From Rhodobacter sp. (lineage in GTDB: Bacteria; Pseudomonadota; Alphaproteobacteria; Rhodobacterales; Rhodobacteraceae), in contig JACKKE010000014.1 of the NCBI GenBank assembly GCA_020637595.1, forward strand, positions 1 through 64,000: 64,000 bases of DNA. Direction: 5' to 3'. Each line of letters starts with the position of its first letter. The stretch's first letter is position 1. Both the position numbers and the translations under genes were made by a program. Below the pieces are notes generated by a model. It worked only from the letters and a program-made list of their open reading frames with translations. It had not been told where the DNA came from and searched no databases. This document shows, one piece after another, positions 44,623-57,019 of this stretch.

Positions 44623-44739
44623 GCGGGGCTCCGTCGTCAGCTGCCGGCAGTCTGCGTCCCGCCCGCCGTATTTGCAAGCTGCGGCGAAAACAGTTGATGG
44701 CCGGGACGGCACATCGGGACTGGCGCTTTTGCCGCAATA

Positions 44740-44753
44740 GTTTAATGCTAAAC
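44740..44753. promoter_or_regulatory. Dyad GTTTA-N4-TAAAC upstream of maeB
   Basis: A 5-4-5 dyad lies 20-33 bp before the malic enzyme ATG, overlapping where the core promoter would be expected. A near match to TTTGCAAA (TTTGCAAG) lies at 44671-44678 in the same spacer. AGGGAGG forms the ribosome binding site. Confidence 0.4.
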
Positions 44754-44772
44754 CAAACTCAGGGAGGCCTTT

Positions 44773-47064
44773 ATGAGCGATGCCCGGAACGACGACGCCA
44801 AGGAAGCCGCGCGGCAGGCGGCGCTGTATTATCACGAGCACCCGACGCCCGGGAAACTGGAAATCCGTGCCACCAAGCCGCTGGCCAACGGCCGCGACCT
44901 GAGCCGCGCCTATTCGCCCGGCGTGGCCGAGGCCTGTCTGGAAATCAAGGCCGACCCCGCCACCGCAGCCAAGTATACCACGCGCGCCAACCTGGTCGCC
45001 GTGGTAACGAACGGCACCGCCGTGCTGGGGCTGGGCAACATCGGCGCGCTGGCCTCGAAGCCGGTGATGGAGGGCAAGGCGGTCCTGTTCAAGAAATTCG
45101 CCAACATCGACTGCTTTGACATCGAGGTGAACGAATCCGACCCCCACAAGCTGGCCGATATCGTCTGCGCGCTGGAACCGACCTTTGGCGCGATCAACCT
45201 CGAGGACATCAAGGCCCCCGACTGCTTCATCGTCGAACGCCTGTGCCGCGAGCGGATGGGCATCCCGGTGTTCCATGACGACCAGCACGGCACGGCGATT
45301 GTCGTCGGCGCTGCGGCAACCAACGCGCTGCAGCTGACCGGACGGCGGTTCGAGGACATCAAGGTGGTGTCGACCGGCGGCGGCGCGGCCGGGATCGCCT
45401 GCCTGAACATGCTGCTGAAACTGGGCGTCAAGCGCGAGAACGTCTGGCTGTGCGACATCCACGGGCTGGTCTATGAGGGCCGCGCGCAGGACATGAACCC
45501 GGAAAAGGCCGCCTATGCGCAGCCCAGCGACAAGCGCACGCTGGATGAGGTGATCGCCGGCGCCGATCTGTTCCTGGGTCTGTCAGGCCCCGGTGTGCTG
45601 AAACCCGAGATGGTGGCGAAGATGGCCGACGACCCGATCGTCTTTGCCCTCGCCAACCCGACGCCCGAGATCATGCCCGACGAGGTTGCCGCCGTCGCGC
45701 CAAACGCCATCGTCGCCACCGGGCGCAGCGATTATCCGAACCAGGTCAACAACGTCCTGTGCTTCCCGTTCATCTTCCGCGGCGCGCTGGATGTGGGCGC
45801 GACGCAGATCAACGACGAGATGCAGATCGCCTGCGTCGAGGGGATCGCGCGACTGGCCCGCCAGACCACCAGCGCCGAAGCCGCCGCCGCCTATCAGGGC
45901 GAAAAGCTGAGCTTCGGGCGCGACTATCTGATCCCGAAACCCTTTGACCCGCGGCTGATCGGCGTGGTCGCCGGCGCCGTCGCCCGCGCGGCGATGGCAA
46001 GCGGTGTCGCCACCCGGCCGATTGCCGATCTCGACGCCTACAAGCGCAAGCTCGACAGCAGCGTGTTCCGCTCGGCGATGCTGATGCGCCCGGTGTTCGA
46101 GGCCGCCAAGGTCGCCTCGCGCCGGATCGTCTTTGCCGAGGGCGAGGACGAACGCGTGCTGCGGGCAGCCCAGGCGATCATGGAGGAAACCACCGAGGTT
46201 CCGATCCTGATCGGCCGCCCCGAGGTGATCGAGATGCGCTGCGAACGCTATGGCCTGCCGATCCGACCGGGGCGCGATTTCGAGGTGGTGAACCCGGAAA
46301 ACGACCCGCGCTATCGCGACTATTGGGAGACCTATCACCAGCTGATGGAGCGGCGCGGCGTCACCCCCGACACCGCCAAGGCGATCCTGCGCACCAACAC
46401 CACCGCGATCGGCGCGGTGATGGTGCACCGGGGCGATGCCGACAGCCTGATCTGCGGCGCCTTCGGTCAATATCTGTGGCACCTGAATTATGTCCAGCAG
46501 GTGCTGGCGCGCGACGGGCTGCGCGCAGTCGGGGCGCTGAGCCTGATCATCCAGACCGGCGGACCGCTGTTCATCGCCGACACCCAGGTGAACCCCGAAC
46601 CCACCGGCGCCCAGATCGCGGAAACGGTGATCGGCGCCGCCCGCCACGCCCGCCGCTTTGGCGTCGTGCCCAAGGTGGCGCTGTGCTCGCATTCGCAATT
46701 CGGCACGCTCGACACCGCCTCGGGCCGGCGGATGCGCGAGGCGCTGGAAATCCTCGACGGATCTGGCGTCGATTTCGAATACGAGGGAGAAATGGCCATT
46801 GACGCGGCGCTGGACAGCGAGTTGCGCAACCGGATCTTTCCCCGCTCACGCCTGACAGGGGCCGCGAACATCCTGGTCTTTTCCAACACCGACGCCGCCA
46901 GCGCCGTGCGCAACATCCTGAAAACCCGCGCCGGCGGGCTGGAAGTGGGGCCGATCCTGATGGGCATGGGCAACCGCGCGCATATCGTCACCCCGTCGAT
47001 TACCGCCCGGGGCCTATTGAATATGGCGGCCATCGCCGGCACGCCGGTGTCGCATTACGGATAA
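44773..47064 (+). CDS. maeB: NADP-dependent malic enzyme with phosphotransacetylase-like domain
   Basis: Oxidative decarboxylation of malate to pyruvate with NADPH. 763 residues, the long alphaproteobacterial and enteric form: the malic enzyme domain covers about 1-430 (RAYSPGVAEACLEIK, then DDQHGTAIVVGAAATNAL and the NADP motif VSTGGGAAGIACLNML), and a phosphotransacetylase-like domain covers about 435-763 (RIVFAEGEDERVLRAAQ, CGAFGQYLWHLNY). The second domain is regulatory (acetyl-CoA sensing) and has no transferase activity in studied members. The start is set by AGGGAGG seven bases upstream. Confidence 0.96.
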   Translation: MSDARNDDAKEAARQAALYYHEHPTPGKLEIRATKPLANGRDLSRAYSPGVAEACLEIKADPATAAKYTTRANLVAVVTNGTAVLGLGNIGALASKPVMEGKAVLFKKFANIDCFDIEVNESDPHKLADIVCALEPTFGAINLEDIKAPDCFIVERLCRERMGIPVFHDDQHGTAIVVGAAATNALQLTGRRFEDIKVVSTGGGAAGIACLNMLLKLGVKRENVWLCDIHGLVYEGRAQDMNPEKAAYAQPSDKRTLDEVIAGADLFLGLSGPGVLKPEMVAKMADDPIVFALANPTPEIMPDEVAAVAPNAIVATGRSDYPNQVNNVLCFPFIFRGALDVGATQINDEMQIACVEGIARLARQTTSAEAAAAYQGEKLSFGRDYLIPKPFDPRLIGVVAGAVARAAMASGVATRPIADLDAYKRKLDSSVFRSAMLMRPVFEAAKVASRRIVFAEGEDERVLRAAQAIMEETTEVPILIGRPEVIEMRCERYGLPIRPGRDFEVVNPENDPRYRDYWETYHQLMERRGVTPDTAKAILRTNTTAIGAVMVHRGDADSLICGAFGQYLWHLNYVQQVLARDGLRAVGALSLIIQTGGPLFIADTQVNPEPTGAQIAETVIGAARHARRFGVVPKVALCSHSQFGTLDTASGRRMREALEILDGSGVDFEYEGEMAIDAALDSELRNRIFPRSRLTGAANILVFSNTDAASAVRNILKTRAGGLEVGPILMGMGNRAHIVTPSITARGLLNMAAIAGTPVSHYG

Positions 47065-47214
47065 GCCCGTCAGGCGGCTTCGAGAATTGAAACCGGCAAG
47101 GGACTCAGGGACCGAATCCCGGGGACAATATTCCTTTTGCCGGGATCGGGCGCCGCTATTAGCATCGACGATCGGGCTCGAATCCCCGGGCCTGTTCGTT
47201 TGTTGGGGTTTTCC

Positions 47215-47718
47215 ATGTTGAACGGAATTCTGGAAAGGTCTGCGAAATACGTCAAAACCAGCGCGCTTGCCCTGCCGCTCGTTTTTTCCCTGGCCGGCAC
47301 GGGGCACGCGCAAAGCGTCGAATGGCGCGGGTTTGTCGTTCTGGATGGCTCGGGCTCCAATTGCGAGCAATATGGCTGGGGCGGGATCAATACCGGTCAG
47401 GCGCGTTTCCGGCCGTCGGACCTTGGCTCGAATGGCAGCGAAACGCGCCTGAGCATGTTCCTCGGAACCTTTGCCATCATCTTCAGCCGCGAAGGGCGGT
47501 TTGACCGGCGATGGCGTCCGGTCGCCTCGACGGTCGTGAGTTCATACACCAGGGCGATCGACACGATCCAGGTGCGCGTGACCTCGCAGACGCCGCGCGA
47601 CGCGGCGCTGACGGCGGACACGCCGCAGATCTATCTTGTCGGCCAGATCCAGAACATGGAGGGTGCGGCCGGCTGCAACCCGACCTTCACGGCAACGCTG
47701 CTGCGCCGCACCTGGTGA
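47215..47718 (+). CDS. Secreted protein of unknown family, paralogue A
   Basis: 167 residues: signal peptide of about 32 residues ending GHAQ, then a mature domain beginning SVEWRGFVVLDGSGSNC. Landmark segments ARFRPSDLGSNGSETRLSMF, VRVTSQTPRDAALTADTP and ATLLRR occur again in the convergent gene at 47949-48437. Two Cys, one near each end of the mature domain, match two in the other protein, so a single disulfide is likely. I recognise no domain; beta-sandwich character by eye. ATG 47215 is the start that places the signal peptide directly. Confidence 0.75.
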   Translation: MLNGILERSAKYVKTSALALPLVFSLAGTGHAQSVEWRGFVVLDGSGSNCEQYGWGGINTGQARFRPSDLGSNGSETRLSMFLGTFAIIFSREGRFDRRWRPVASTVVSSYTRAIDTIQVRVTSQTPRDAALTADTPQIYLVGQIQNMEGAAGCNPTFTATLLRRTW

Positions 47719-47948
47719 CAGGCCAGCGGCGTTCTGCTGGCAGCGGGCGACGACAGGGCCGCCGGGAACTGCCCCGCCGGCCCTGTTTCATGGTCGTCCC
47801 GCAGAGGCGGCGAGGGCAGAATTGCTGGCCGGCGCCTGTGGGTTATGGCCATTCTCACCGGCATATCGGCGTCGCATTCCGGGGAACCGGGAAAAGCCGA
47901 ACCGGGGAATACCCCCCAATTCGGCCCCCAGAAGTGATCCGCGGCTAT

Positions 47949-48437
47949 TTATTCACGCAACAAAAGCGTTGCGCGGAAAGAGAAGGTGCAGTCCGGATAA
48001 TCCTCCATACCGCGCACCTGACCGACCAACAGAACCTGCGGCGTGGTGGCCCTCAAGGCGGTGTTATTCGGCGTCTGGCGCGTTACGCGCACCCGGGTTT
48101 CGACCGGCCAATGATAGATCCCACTGCCCAAGCCTCCGGCGTCAACTTGCTGAAAACTCCGGGTGAAGCGCCCGCTCCCGAGGAAGAAATTCATCGCATA
48201 GAAACGGTCAAAGAAGCTGAGCCGTGAGGAGTCGCCGTTCGAGCCAATCCCGGACGGACGGAATCGCGCATTCACCTGCGCCGTTCCGGCCCATCCGCCG
48301 CAATTCTGCGAGAAATCGGACAGATAGGCGAATCCGCGCCATTCGACGGTTTGCGCGGAAACGGCCCCGGGCAGGGCCGCGCCCGCAATAAGAAACGCCG
48401 CAAAGGCGGACGCCAATCGAGAGGAAAGACGAAACAC
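47949..48437 (-). CDS. Secreted protein of unknown family, paralogue B
   Basis: 162 residues with the same layout: signal peptide (LSSRLASAFAAFLIAGAALP) then TVEWRGFAYLSDFSQNC, ARFRPSGIGSNGDSSRLSFF, VRVTRQTPNNTALRATTPQ and LVGQVRGMEDYPDCTFSF. The chosen GTG start has AGGAG seven bases before it; an in-frame ATG further upstream would place 23 mainly hydrophobic and aromatic residues before the signal peptide. Its two conserved Cys match those of paralogue A. The genes face each other with a 230 bp spacer that contains no other gene. Confidence 0.75.
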   Translation of the reverse strand: MFRLSSRLASAFAAFLIAGAALPGAVSAQTVEWRGFAYLSDFSQNCGGWAGTAQVNARFRPSGIGSNGDSSRLSFFDRFYAMNFFLGSGRFTRSFQQVDAGGLGSGIYHWPVETRVRVTRQTPNNTALRATTPQVLLVGQVRGMEDYPDCTFSFRATLLLRE

Positions 48438-48796
48438 AGCCAGGCTCCTGATACTGATATGGAAGGGAAAGTAGGGCGTAATTCGTAGTCTGAAATTCAT
48501 AAAATGAAGCCTGTCCAATTGATTCGTGTCAACACGCAATACGTGCGCCCGACGCCCCCGACAGCGCCCCGGCAGGATGCCCGGCGACACCCCACGCCAC
48601 CCGCCGCGAGGCCGGGAATTTGCAAACTTTACCGCCCGGCACCCCTGCTCAGGCAGGGAGAAATGAACTTTGCAAACTCGCCACCGGCGATTCTGCAAAA
48701 TTATTGTCGCAGCCCCGTGTGACAGCCGGTAACACGGTTGCACCGCAGGACCGGCAGTGCGTAACAGTCAGGCGGGACGAGGAGAAGGAGGTTCCC
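48438..48796. promoter_or_regulatory. Control region of prpE with TTTGCAAA motifs
   Basis: A 359 bp gene-free stretch between the divergent paralogue B and prpE. It carries TTTGCAAA at 48619-48626 and 48669-48676, exactly 50 bp apart, and a one-mismatch copy (TCTGCAAA) at 48692-48699. TTTGCAAA-type sites are bound by ScfR/RamB-class XRE regulators of acetate and propionate metabolism in other bacteria, which suits a propionyl-CoA synthetase. GAGGAGAAGGAGG is a strong ribosome binding site. Confidence 0.6.
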
Positions 48797-50689
<1,893 letters not shown>

Positions 50690-50712
50690 GGTCCGATTTC
50701 AGCTGCAAAATC

Positions 50713-50742
50713 AAGGCCCCGTCGCGCCCGCGGCGGGGCCTT
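50713..50742 (+). terminator. Hairpin terminator after prpE
   Basis: A 9 bp stem AAGGCCCCG / CGGGGCCTT (50713-50721 with 50734-50742), 12-base loop, followed by ATATGTC. It begins 24 bp after the prpE stop codon. Confidence 0.7.
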
Positions 50743-50833
50743 ATATGTCAAGGTCAGAATTCATCCCTTGATTGTGCCATTCTTCCGCCGCAATCTCATG
50801 CATGAGTGGTGTTGATTAACAAGTTCCTGCCTC

Positions 50834-51210
50834 ATGGATGACATTCTTACCGTGCCCGACAACGCGCCGATAACCCGCCCGCTGGACACCGCGGTGCTCG
50901 AAAGGATCCTCGATTTCGGGGATGCCGAGATGCGCGCCGCCCTGTGTGCACAGCTCCAGACCGACTTTTTGCGCCTGCGCGACGCGCTGGGCGGCGAGGA
51001 CGGATCAGCGGTGGCCCGGACCGCGCATGAACTCAAGGGACTCGCCGCGACCGTGGGGGCAAGTCGTGTCGCAACGATGGCACGCAGCCTCGATTCCGTC
51101 GCCGACAGCCTGGCCCCGGCGGCCCGCGCGGCGATGGTCATACCACTTCAGCGCGAGGTCGACGCCGTGCTGGACGCCCTGTCGCGCGTCAACGGGAGTG
51201 CGGCCGCGCA

Positions 51211-51214
<4 letters not shown>
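50834..51214 (+). CDS. Hpt-domain phosphotransfer protein (LuxU-like)
   Basis: A 126-residue single-domain histidine phosphotransfer protein. The phosphoacceptor is His65 in ARTAHELKGLAATVGAS, in the usual four-helix bundle layout. It would carry phosphate between a hybrid sensor kinase and the next gene's receiver domain. Its stop overlaps the regulator's ATG by four bases, so they are coupled. Vibrio LuxU stands beside luxO in the same way, although homology of function is inference. Confidence 0.85.
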
Positions 51215-52610
<1,396 letters not shown>

Positions 52611-52614
<4 letters not shown>

Positions 52615-53447
52615 CAGACACACGACCGTCGATCCTGATCACCGGCTCTTCGTCGGGGATCGGGTATCACTGCGCCCATGCCCTGCGCGACCGCGGGTGG
52701 CGGGTCTTTGCCTCGTGCCGTCAGCAGGCCGATTGCGACCGCCTGACCGCCGAAGGGTTCGAGGCCCCACGCCTCGACTACGCCGATGCGGCCAGCATCG
52801 AAACCGGCCTGACCGCGGTGCTGGACGCCACCGGCGGGCGGCTGGACGCACTGTTCAACAATGGCGCCCACGCCTGCCCCGGCGCGGTCGAGGATCTGCC
52901 CACCCAGGCGCTGCGCGAGATCTTCGAGGCCAATGTCTTTGGCTGGCACGACCTGACCCGCCGGGTGATCCCGGTGATGCGCGCGCAGGGAGCGGGGCGG
53001 ATCGTGCAGAACTCTTCGGTGCTGGGCTTTACCCCCTATCGCTGGCGCGGCGCCTACGGCACCAGCAAATTCGCCCTCGAAGGGCTCAGCCGCATCCTCC
53101 AGCTCGAAATGTCGGACACGCCGATCAAGGTGGTGCTGATCCAGCCCGGGCCGGTCAGTTCCCGGATCCGCGTCAACTCGATCCCGCATTTCGAACGCTG
53201 GATCGACTGGCGCGCCAGCCCGCGGCGCGCGCAATACGAGGGCGGCCTGCTGCAGCGGCTCTACGAAGGCGGCCCCAAGGACCGGTTCGAACTCGGCCCC
53301 GAGGCCGTGGCGCGGGTTCTCGTCAAGGCACTCGAACATCCCAACCCGCGGCCACGCTATACCGTGACCCTGCCGACCGCCTTCATGGCCTGGGCCACCC
53401 GGCTGATGCCGGACAGGGCGCTGCTGCGCTTTCTCGCCCGTTTCTAG
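52611..53447 (+). CDS. Short-chain dehydrogenase/reductase
   Basis: A classical SDR of 278 residues. NAD(P) site TGSSSGIG at residue 11, NNGA (usual NNAG swapped), the catalytic Ser in NSSVLGF and YGTSK with Tyr and Lys. The C-terminal extension after the fold is hydrophobic (AFMAWATRLMPDRALLRFLA), which could dock it to a membrane. Substrate unknown. It is the third gene of the Hpt-regulator operon, coupled by a four-base overlap. Confidence 0.88.
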
Positions 53448-53519
53448 GGTGCGACCAAAAGGGGATTGGTCTCGGGGGCTGCAGGGATTACATCTGCCCT
53501 GCAAACACCGGAGGCCACC

Positions 53520-53726
53520 ATGCTGCTCCAAGACCCGCTTTTCATCGTCACCGCCATCGCCGCACTGGTCGTTCTGGCCATCCTGATGTTCGGCGTCGCC
53601 AGTTTCGCCCGGGGTGGCGACTTCAACCGCCGCAACGCCAACAAGATCATGCGCTGGCGTCTCGGCGCCCAGTTCGTCGCCGTGATCCTGATCGTGGCCT
53701 TTGCCTGGATCCGCCACGGGGGCTGA
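53520..53726 (+). CDS. Small two-helix membrane protein (HIG1-like)
   Basis: A 68-residue protein with two membrane helices (about 6-27 and 47-64) joined by a basic loop NRRNANKIMRWRLGAQF. That loop is the pattern of the HIG1 / twin transmembrane family, which in mitochondria assists cytochrome oxidase; the bacterial role is not settled. ATG 53520 has GGAGG six bases upstream. It is four bases before the adenosyltransferase gene, so both are probably on one message. Confidence 0.75.
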   Translation: MLLQDPLFIVTAIAALVVLAILMFGVASFARGGDFNRRNANKIMRWRLGAQFVAVILIVAFAWIRHGG

Positions 53727-53729
53727 CCA

Positions 53730-54302
53730 ATGGTCGTTCTGAACAAGATCTATACCCGCACCGGCGACAAGGGCGACACCGCACTAGGCAACGGCGCGCG
53801 CGTGCCCAAGGACGCGCTGCGCGTCGAGGCCTATGGCACCGTCGACGAAACCAACGCCTGTCTGGGGCTGGCCCGACTGCACGCCACCGGCGACTTGGAC
53901 GCGGCGCTGGCCCGTATCCAGAACGATCTCTTCGATCTGGGCGCGGATCTCTGCCGCCCGGACATGGATCAGGACGCCCGCGCCGAATACCCGCCCCTGC
54001 GGATGGCCGACGCCCAGGTCGACCGGCTCGAGGCCGAGATCGACACGATGAACGCAGCCCTCAGCCCCTTGCGCAGCTTCGTGCTGCCGGGCGGCTCGGC
54101 GCTGGCCGCCCATCTGCACCAGTGCCGCACCGTGAGCCGCCGCGCCGAACGCCTGACCGTCGCCCTGTCGCGCGAGGACGCCGTGAACCCGGCGGCGCTG
54201 CGCTATCTGAATCGCCTCTCCGACTGGTTCTTTGTCGCCAGCCGCGCCGCGAACGATAACGGGGCCCGCGACGTGCTTTGGGTTCCGGGCGCGAATCGTT
54301 GA
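53730..54302 (+). CDS. PduO-type cob(I)alamin adenosyltransferase
   Basis: Makes adenosylcobalamin from cob(I)alamin and ATP. 190 residues. The N-terminal ATP-binding motif is YTRTGDKGDTALGNG, and the C-terminal part has CRTVSRRAERLTVAL and YLNRLSDWFFVASRAAND, all diagnostic of the PduO class. Adenosylcobalamin is needed by methylmalonyl-CoA mutase and the ethylmalonyl pathway, which matches the propionate genes nearby; linkage is inference. Confidence 0.93.
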   Translation: MVVLNKIYTRTGDKGDTALGNGARVPKDALRVEAYGTVDETNACLGLARLHATGDLDAALARIQNDLFDLGADLCRPDMDQDARAEYPPLRMADAQVDRLEAEIDTMNAALSPLRSFVLPGGSALAAHLHQCRTVSRRAERLTVALSREDAVNPAALRYLNRLSDWFFVASRAANDNGARDVLWVPGANR

Positions 54303-54451
54303 CGCTAACGCGCTGCCGGACGCGGCGTCCCTATCCTTCGAGAGTCGTTTTTTCCCTGTTTTCCGCGCCGCAGAACGGCTAGGAACGCTCAGCATGTCAA
54401 CTTGCCCTGCGGGTTTGCGTCCGGGGGCGTCAGAGAGGGAGAGCTTCGCCG

Positions 54452-55213
54452 ATGAAGGTTCTGGTGCCCGTGAAGCGGGTGATCGACTACAACGTGAAGG
54501 TCCGCGTGAAGGCGGACGGGTCTGGGGTTGATCTGGCGAACGTGAAGATGTCGATGAACCCGTTCGACGAGATTGCCGTGGAAGAGGCGATCCGTCTGAA
54601 GGAGAAGGGTGTCGCGACCGAGGTCGTGGCGGTTTCCATCGGCGTGAAGCAGGCGCAGGAGACGCTGCGCACGGCGCTGGCGATGGGCGCGGATCGGGCG
54701 ATCCTGATCGTGGCCGCCGATGACGTGCACACCGATATCGAGCCTCTGGCGGTCGCAAAGCTGCTGGCCGCGGTGGTCAAGGACGAGGCGCCGGGCCTCG
54801 TGCTGGCCGGCAAGCAGGCGATCGACAACGACATGAACGCGACCGGCCAGATGCTGGCGGCGCTGCTCGGCTGGTCGCAGGGCACCTTTGCCTCGGAACT
54901 GGAGATCGCCGGCGACAAGGCCAAGGTGACGCGCGAAGTGGACGGCGGGTTGCAGACGATCGAGGTCGCGATGCCCGCGATCATCACCGTCGACCTGCGC
55001 CTGAACGAGCCGCGCTATGCGTCGCTCCCGAACATCATGAAGGCCAAGAAGAAGCCGCTCGATGAGAAGACCGCCGCCGATTACGGCGTCGACGTCACGC
55101 CGCGTCTGACGGTGGTGAAGACCTCGGAGCCGGCGGCGCGCAAGGCCGGGGTCAAGGTGGGCTCGGTCGACGAGCTGATTGCGAAACTCAAAGACGAAGC
55201 GGGGGTGATCTGA
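54452..55213 (+). CDS. etfB: Electron transfer flavoprotein, beta subunit
   Basis: 253 residues; binds AMP and pairs with EtfA to accept electrons from the acyl-CoA dehydrogenases. Conserved start MKVLVPVKRVIDYNVKVRVK, then MNPFDEIAVEEAIRLKE and the signature LPNIMKAKKKPLDE near the C-terminus. The last base of its TGA overlaps the first base of the etfA ATG. Translation of both subunits is coupled. Confidence 0.97.
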   Translation: MKVLVPVKRVIDYNVKVRVKADGSGVDLANVKMSMNPFDEIAVEEAIRLKEKGVATEVVAVSIGVKQAQETLRTALAMGADRAILIVAADDVHTDIEPLAVAKLLAAVVKDEAPGLVLAGKQAIDNDMNATGQMLAALLGWSQGTFASELEIAGDKAKVTREVDGGLQTIEVAMPAIITVDLRLNEPRYASLPNIMKAKKKPLDEKTAADYGVDVTPRLTVVKTSEPAARKAGVKVGSVDELIAKLKDEAGVI

Positions 55214-56139
55214 TGGCCGTTCTTCTTCTGGCGGATGTCACCAACGGGCAGCTGGCGACCGATGCGGTGGCCAAGGCGCTGAGCGCGGTGGCGGGTCTGG
55301 GCGACGTGCATGTGCTGGTCGCGGGCCAGGGCGGCGACGCGGCCGCGGCCGAGGCGGCGACGCTGGCCGGCGTGTCGAAGGTGCTGTTCGCGGGCGATCA
55401 CGGGTTCTGCCACACGCTGGCCGAGCCGGTCGCGGATCTGATCGTGTCGCTGGCGGGGGGCTATGGCCACATCGCGGCGGCGGCGACCTCGGACGCGAAG
55501 AACGTGCTGCCGCGGGTGGCCGCGCTTCTCGACGTGATGGTGATCTCGGATGTGACGGGCGTCGTCGACGCCGAGACCTTCGAGCGCCCGATCTATGCCG
55601 GCAACGCGATCCAGACGGTGAAATCGTCGGACTCGGTCAAGGTTCTGACCGTGCGCACGGCGTCGTTCAACGCCGCCGGCGCGGGCAATTCGGCCCCGGT
55701 CGAGGCGCTGGGCACGGCGGCCTCGACGGGCCTCAGCGCCTGGGTCGAGGACAAGGTTGCGGCCTCGGACCGGCCGGAACTGACCTCGGCGAAGATCGTC
55801 GTCTCGGGTGGCCGGGGCGTGGGCTCGGAAGAGAACTTCAAGATCATCGAGGGCCTGGCGGACAAGCTGGGCGCGGCGGTGGGCGCCTCGCGCGCGGCAG
55901 TGGACAGCGGCTTTGCGCCGAACGACTGGCAGGTCGGCCAGACCGGCAAGGTGGTGGCGCCGCAGCTTTACGTGGCGGTCGGCATCTCGGGGGCGATCCA
56001 GCACCTCGCCGGGATGAAGGATTCCAAGGTGATCGTGGCGATCAACAAGGACGAGGAAGCGCCGATCTTCCAGGTCGCCGATTACGGCCTCGTGGGCGAC
56101 CTCTTCACCGTCGTCCCGGAACTCACCGGCAAGCTCTGA
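55213..56139 (+). CDS. etfA: Electron transfer flavoprotein, alpha subunit
   Basis: 308 residues; holds the FAD. The C-terminal FAD domain shows VVSGGRGVGSEENFKIIEGL, then GQTGKVVAPQLYVAVGISG and VIVAINKDEEAPIFQVADYG. It delivers electrons to ETF-ubiquinone oxidoreductase (not in the window), linking the beta-oxidation genes at 24-33 kb to respiration. Confidence 0.97.
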   Translation: MAVLLLADVTNGQLATDAVAKALSAVAGLGDVHVLVAGQGGDAAAAEAATLAGVSKVLFAGDHGFCHTLAEPVADLIVSLAGGYGHIAAAATSDAKNVLPRVAALLDVMVISDVTGVVDAETFERPIYAGNAIQTVKSSDSVKVLTVRTASFNAAGAGNSAPVEALGTAASTGLSAWVEDKVAASDRPELTSAKIVVSGGRGVGSEENFKIIEGLADKLGAAVGASRAAVDSGFAPNDWQVGQTGKVVAPQLYVAVGISGAIQHLAGMKDSKVIVAINKDEEAPIFQVADYGLVGDLFTVVPELTGKL

Positions 56140-56142
56140 CCC

Positions 56143-56171
56143 GTAGGGTGCGTGCTCAGCACGCACCTTAC
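56143..56171. repeat. Palindromic GTAGGGTGCGTG-type repeat after etfA
   Basis: A 29 bp near-perfect palindrome with a 14 bp stem and one mismatch around a central C, starting 3 bp after the etfA stop. It shares the GTAGGGTG edge with the repeat pair at 3253-3311. It may serve as a terminator, but it belongs to a dispersed repeat type. Confidence 0.7.
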
Positions 56172-56226
56172 GCCTGACGCAACGGCCCGCCCCCAACGGT
56201 GGGCCGTTTGCGTTGCAGCTGCACCG

Positions 56227-56883
56227 TCACATCCGGGCGAGCGCCTCGTCAAACGCCCCTGCGCCCGGCCCGCGGTCATCCGGATCCACGGCGATGCGCC
56301 GCACCGGAGCGCCCGGCAGCACGGGCCGTGGCAGCCAGCCGGGTGCCGGCAACTCGATCAGCGCGCCGCGCTCCGGCAAGATCTGCAGCAGTGCCTCCAT
56401 CCGGTGCAGCCAGGCGGTGGCCAGCGCGCGCCGGACCTCGATGAACCGCTCCGGGCAGGTGGCGGCGAGGGTTCCCAGAACATGCCCGGTAAAGGCGAAA
56501 TGCGTGAAATCCACCTCTGGAAACAGGGCGCGCAGCGGTGCCCGTGCCGCGATGAAACGATCGTTGCGCCGCGGATGCACCGCGTAGAAGCGGTTCGTCA
56601 GATTGCCCAACGGCGGCAGCACCAGCGCATAGCCGCATGCGGATGCCGCCGCCGCACGCAGCGCCGGATCGCCCAGGTGGAAATCCACCCCCTCGACCTG
56701 CGCAGCGGGCACCAGCATCCGGTCGAGCACCCGCCGCGCCAGGAGTGGCGATCTGCGCCGCCCCCCGCCGCGAATCCCGAGCAGAAGCACGGCGCGATGC
56801 GGCGATGCGGACGCGCCGTCGTCGAGCTGCGGTGGACGCGCGGCCACCGCCTGATACATCAGACATTGTTGCATGACACCCAT
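56227..56883 (-). CDS. Conserved-looking protein of unknown function
   Basis: 218 residues, soluble, rich in Arg and Ala. The middle stretch FPEVDFTHFAFTGHVLGTL has a form reminiscent of the DUF6473 proteins of Rhodobacteraceae, but this is a weak match. GGGG lies before ATG 56883; an in-frame GTG 18 bp upstream is the alternative start. The composition (long Arg and Pro stretches) makes the call less certain than its neighbours. It is convergent with etfA and divergent from hbd. Confidence 0.55.
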   Translation of the reverse strand: MGVMQQCLMYQAVAARPPQLDDGASASPHRAVLLLGIRGGGRRRSPLLARRVLDRMLVPAAQVEGVDFHLGDPALRAAAASACGYALVLPPLGNLTNRFYAVHPRRNDRFIAARAPLRALFPEVDFTHFAFTGHVLGTLAATCPERFIEVRRALATAWLHRMEALLQILPERGALIELPAPGWLPRPVLPGAPVRRIAVDPDDRGPGAGAFDEALARM

Positions 56884-57019
56884 TCCCCAATGGTCACCCA
56901 CCGATGATTGTCGCCGCCAGACGTTACAATCCGGTTACCGGTGTCGCGCTGGCACTCCGGCCTTGCAGGGAGTGCAGCCGCGCGCATAAGGTCGCGGCAA
57001 CGGAACAAGGGGATCGGGC

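Noticed and set aside
43075..44697. Plus-strand frame of 540 codons opposite cdd and the cupin fusion
   Set aside because: Spans two genes on the opposite strand and an intergenic gap; no domain.
48438..48796. Possible small gene in the prpE upstream region
   Set aside because: Short frames there lack a ribosome binding site and coding character, and cross the TTTGCAAA motifs.
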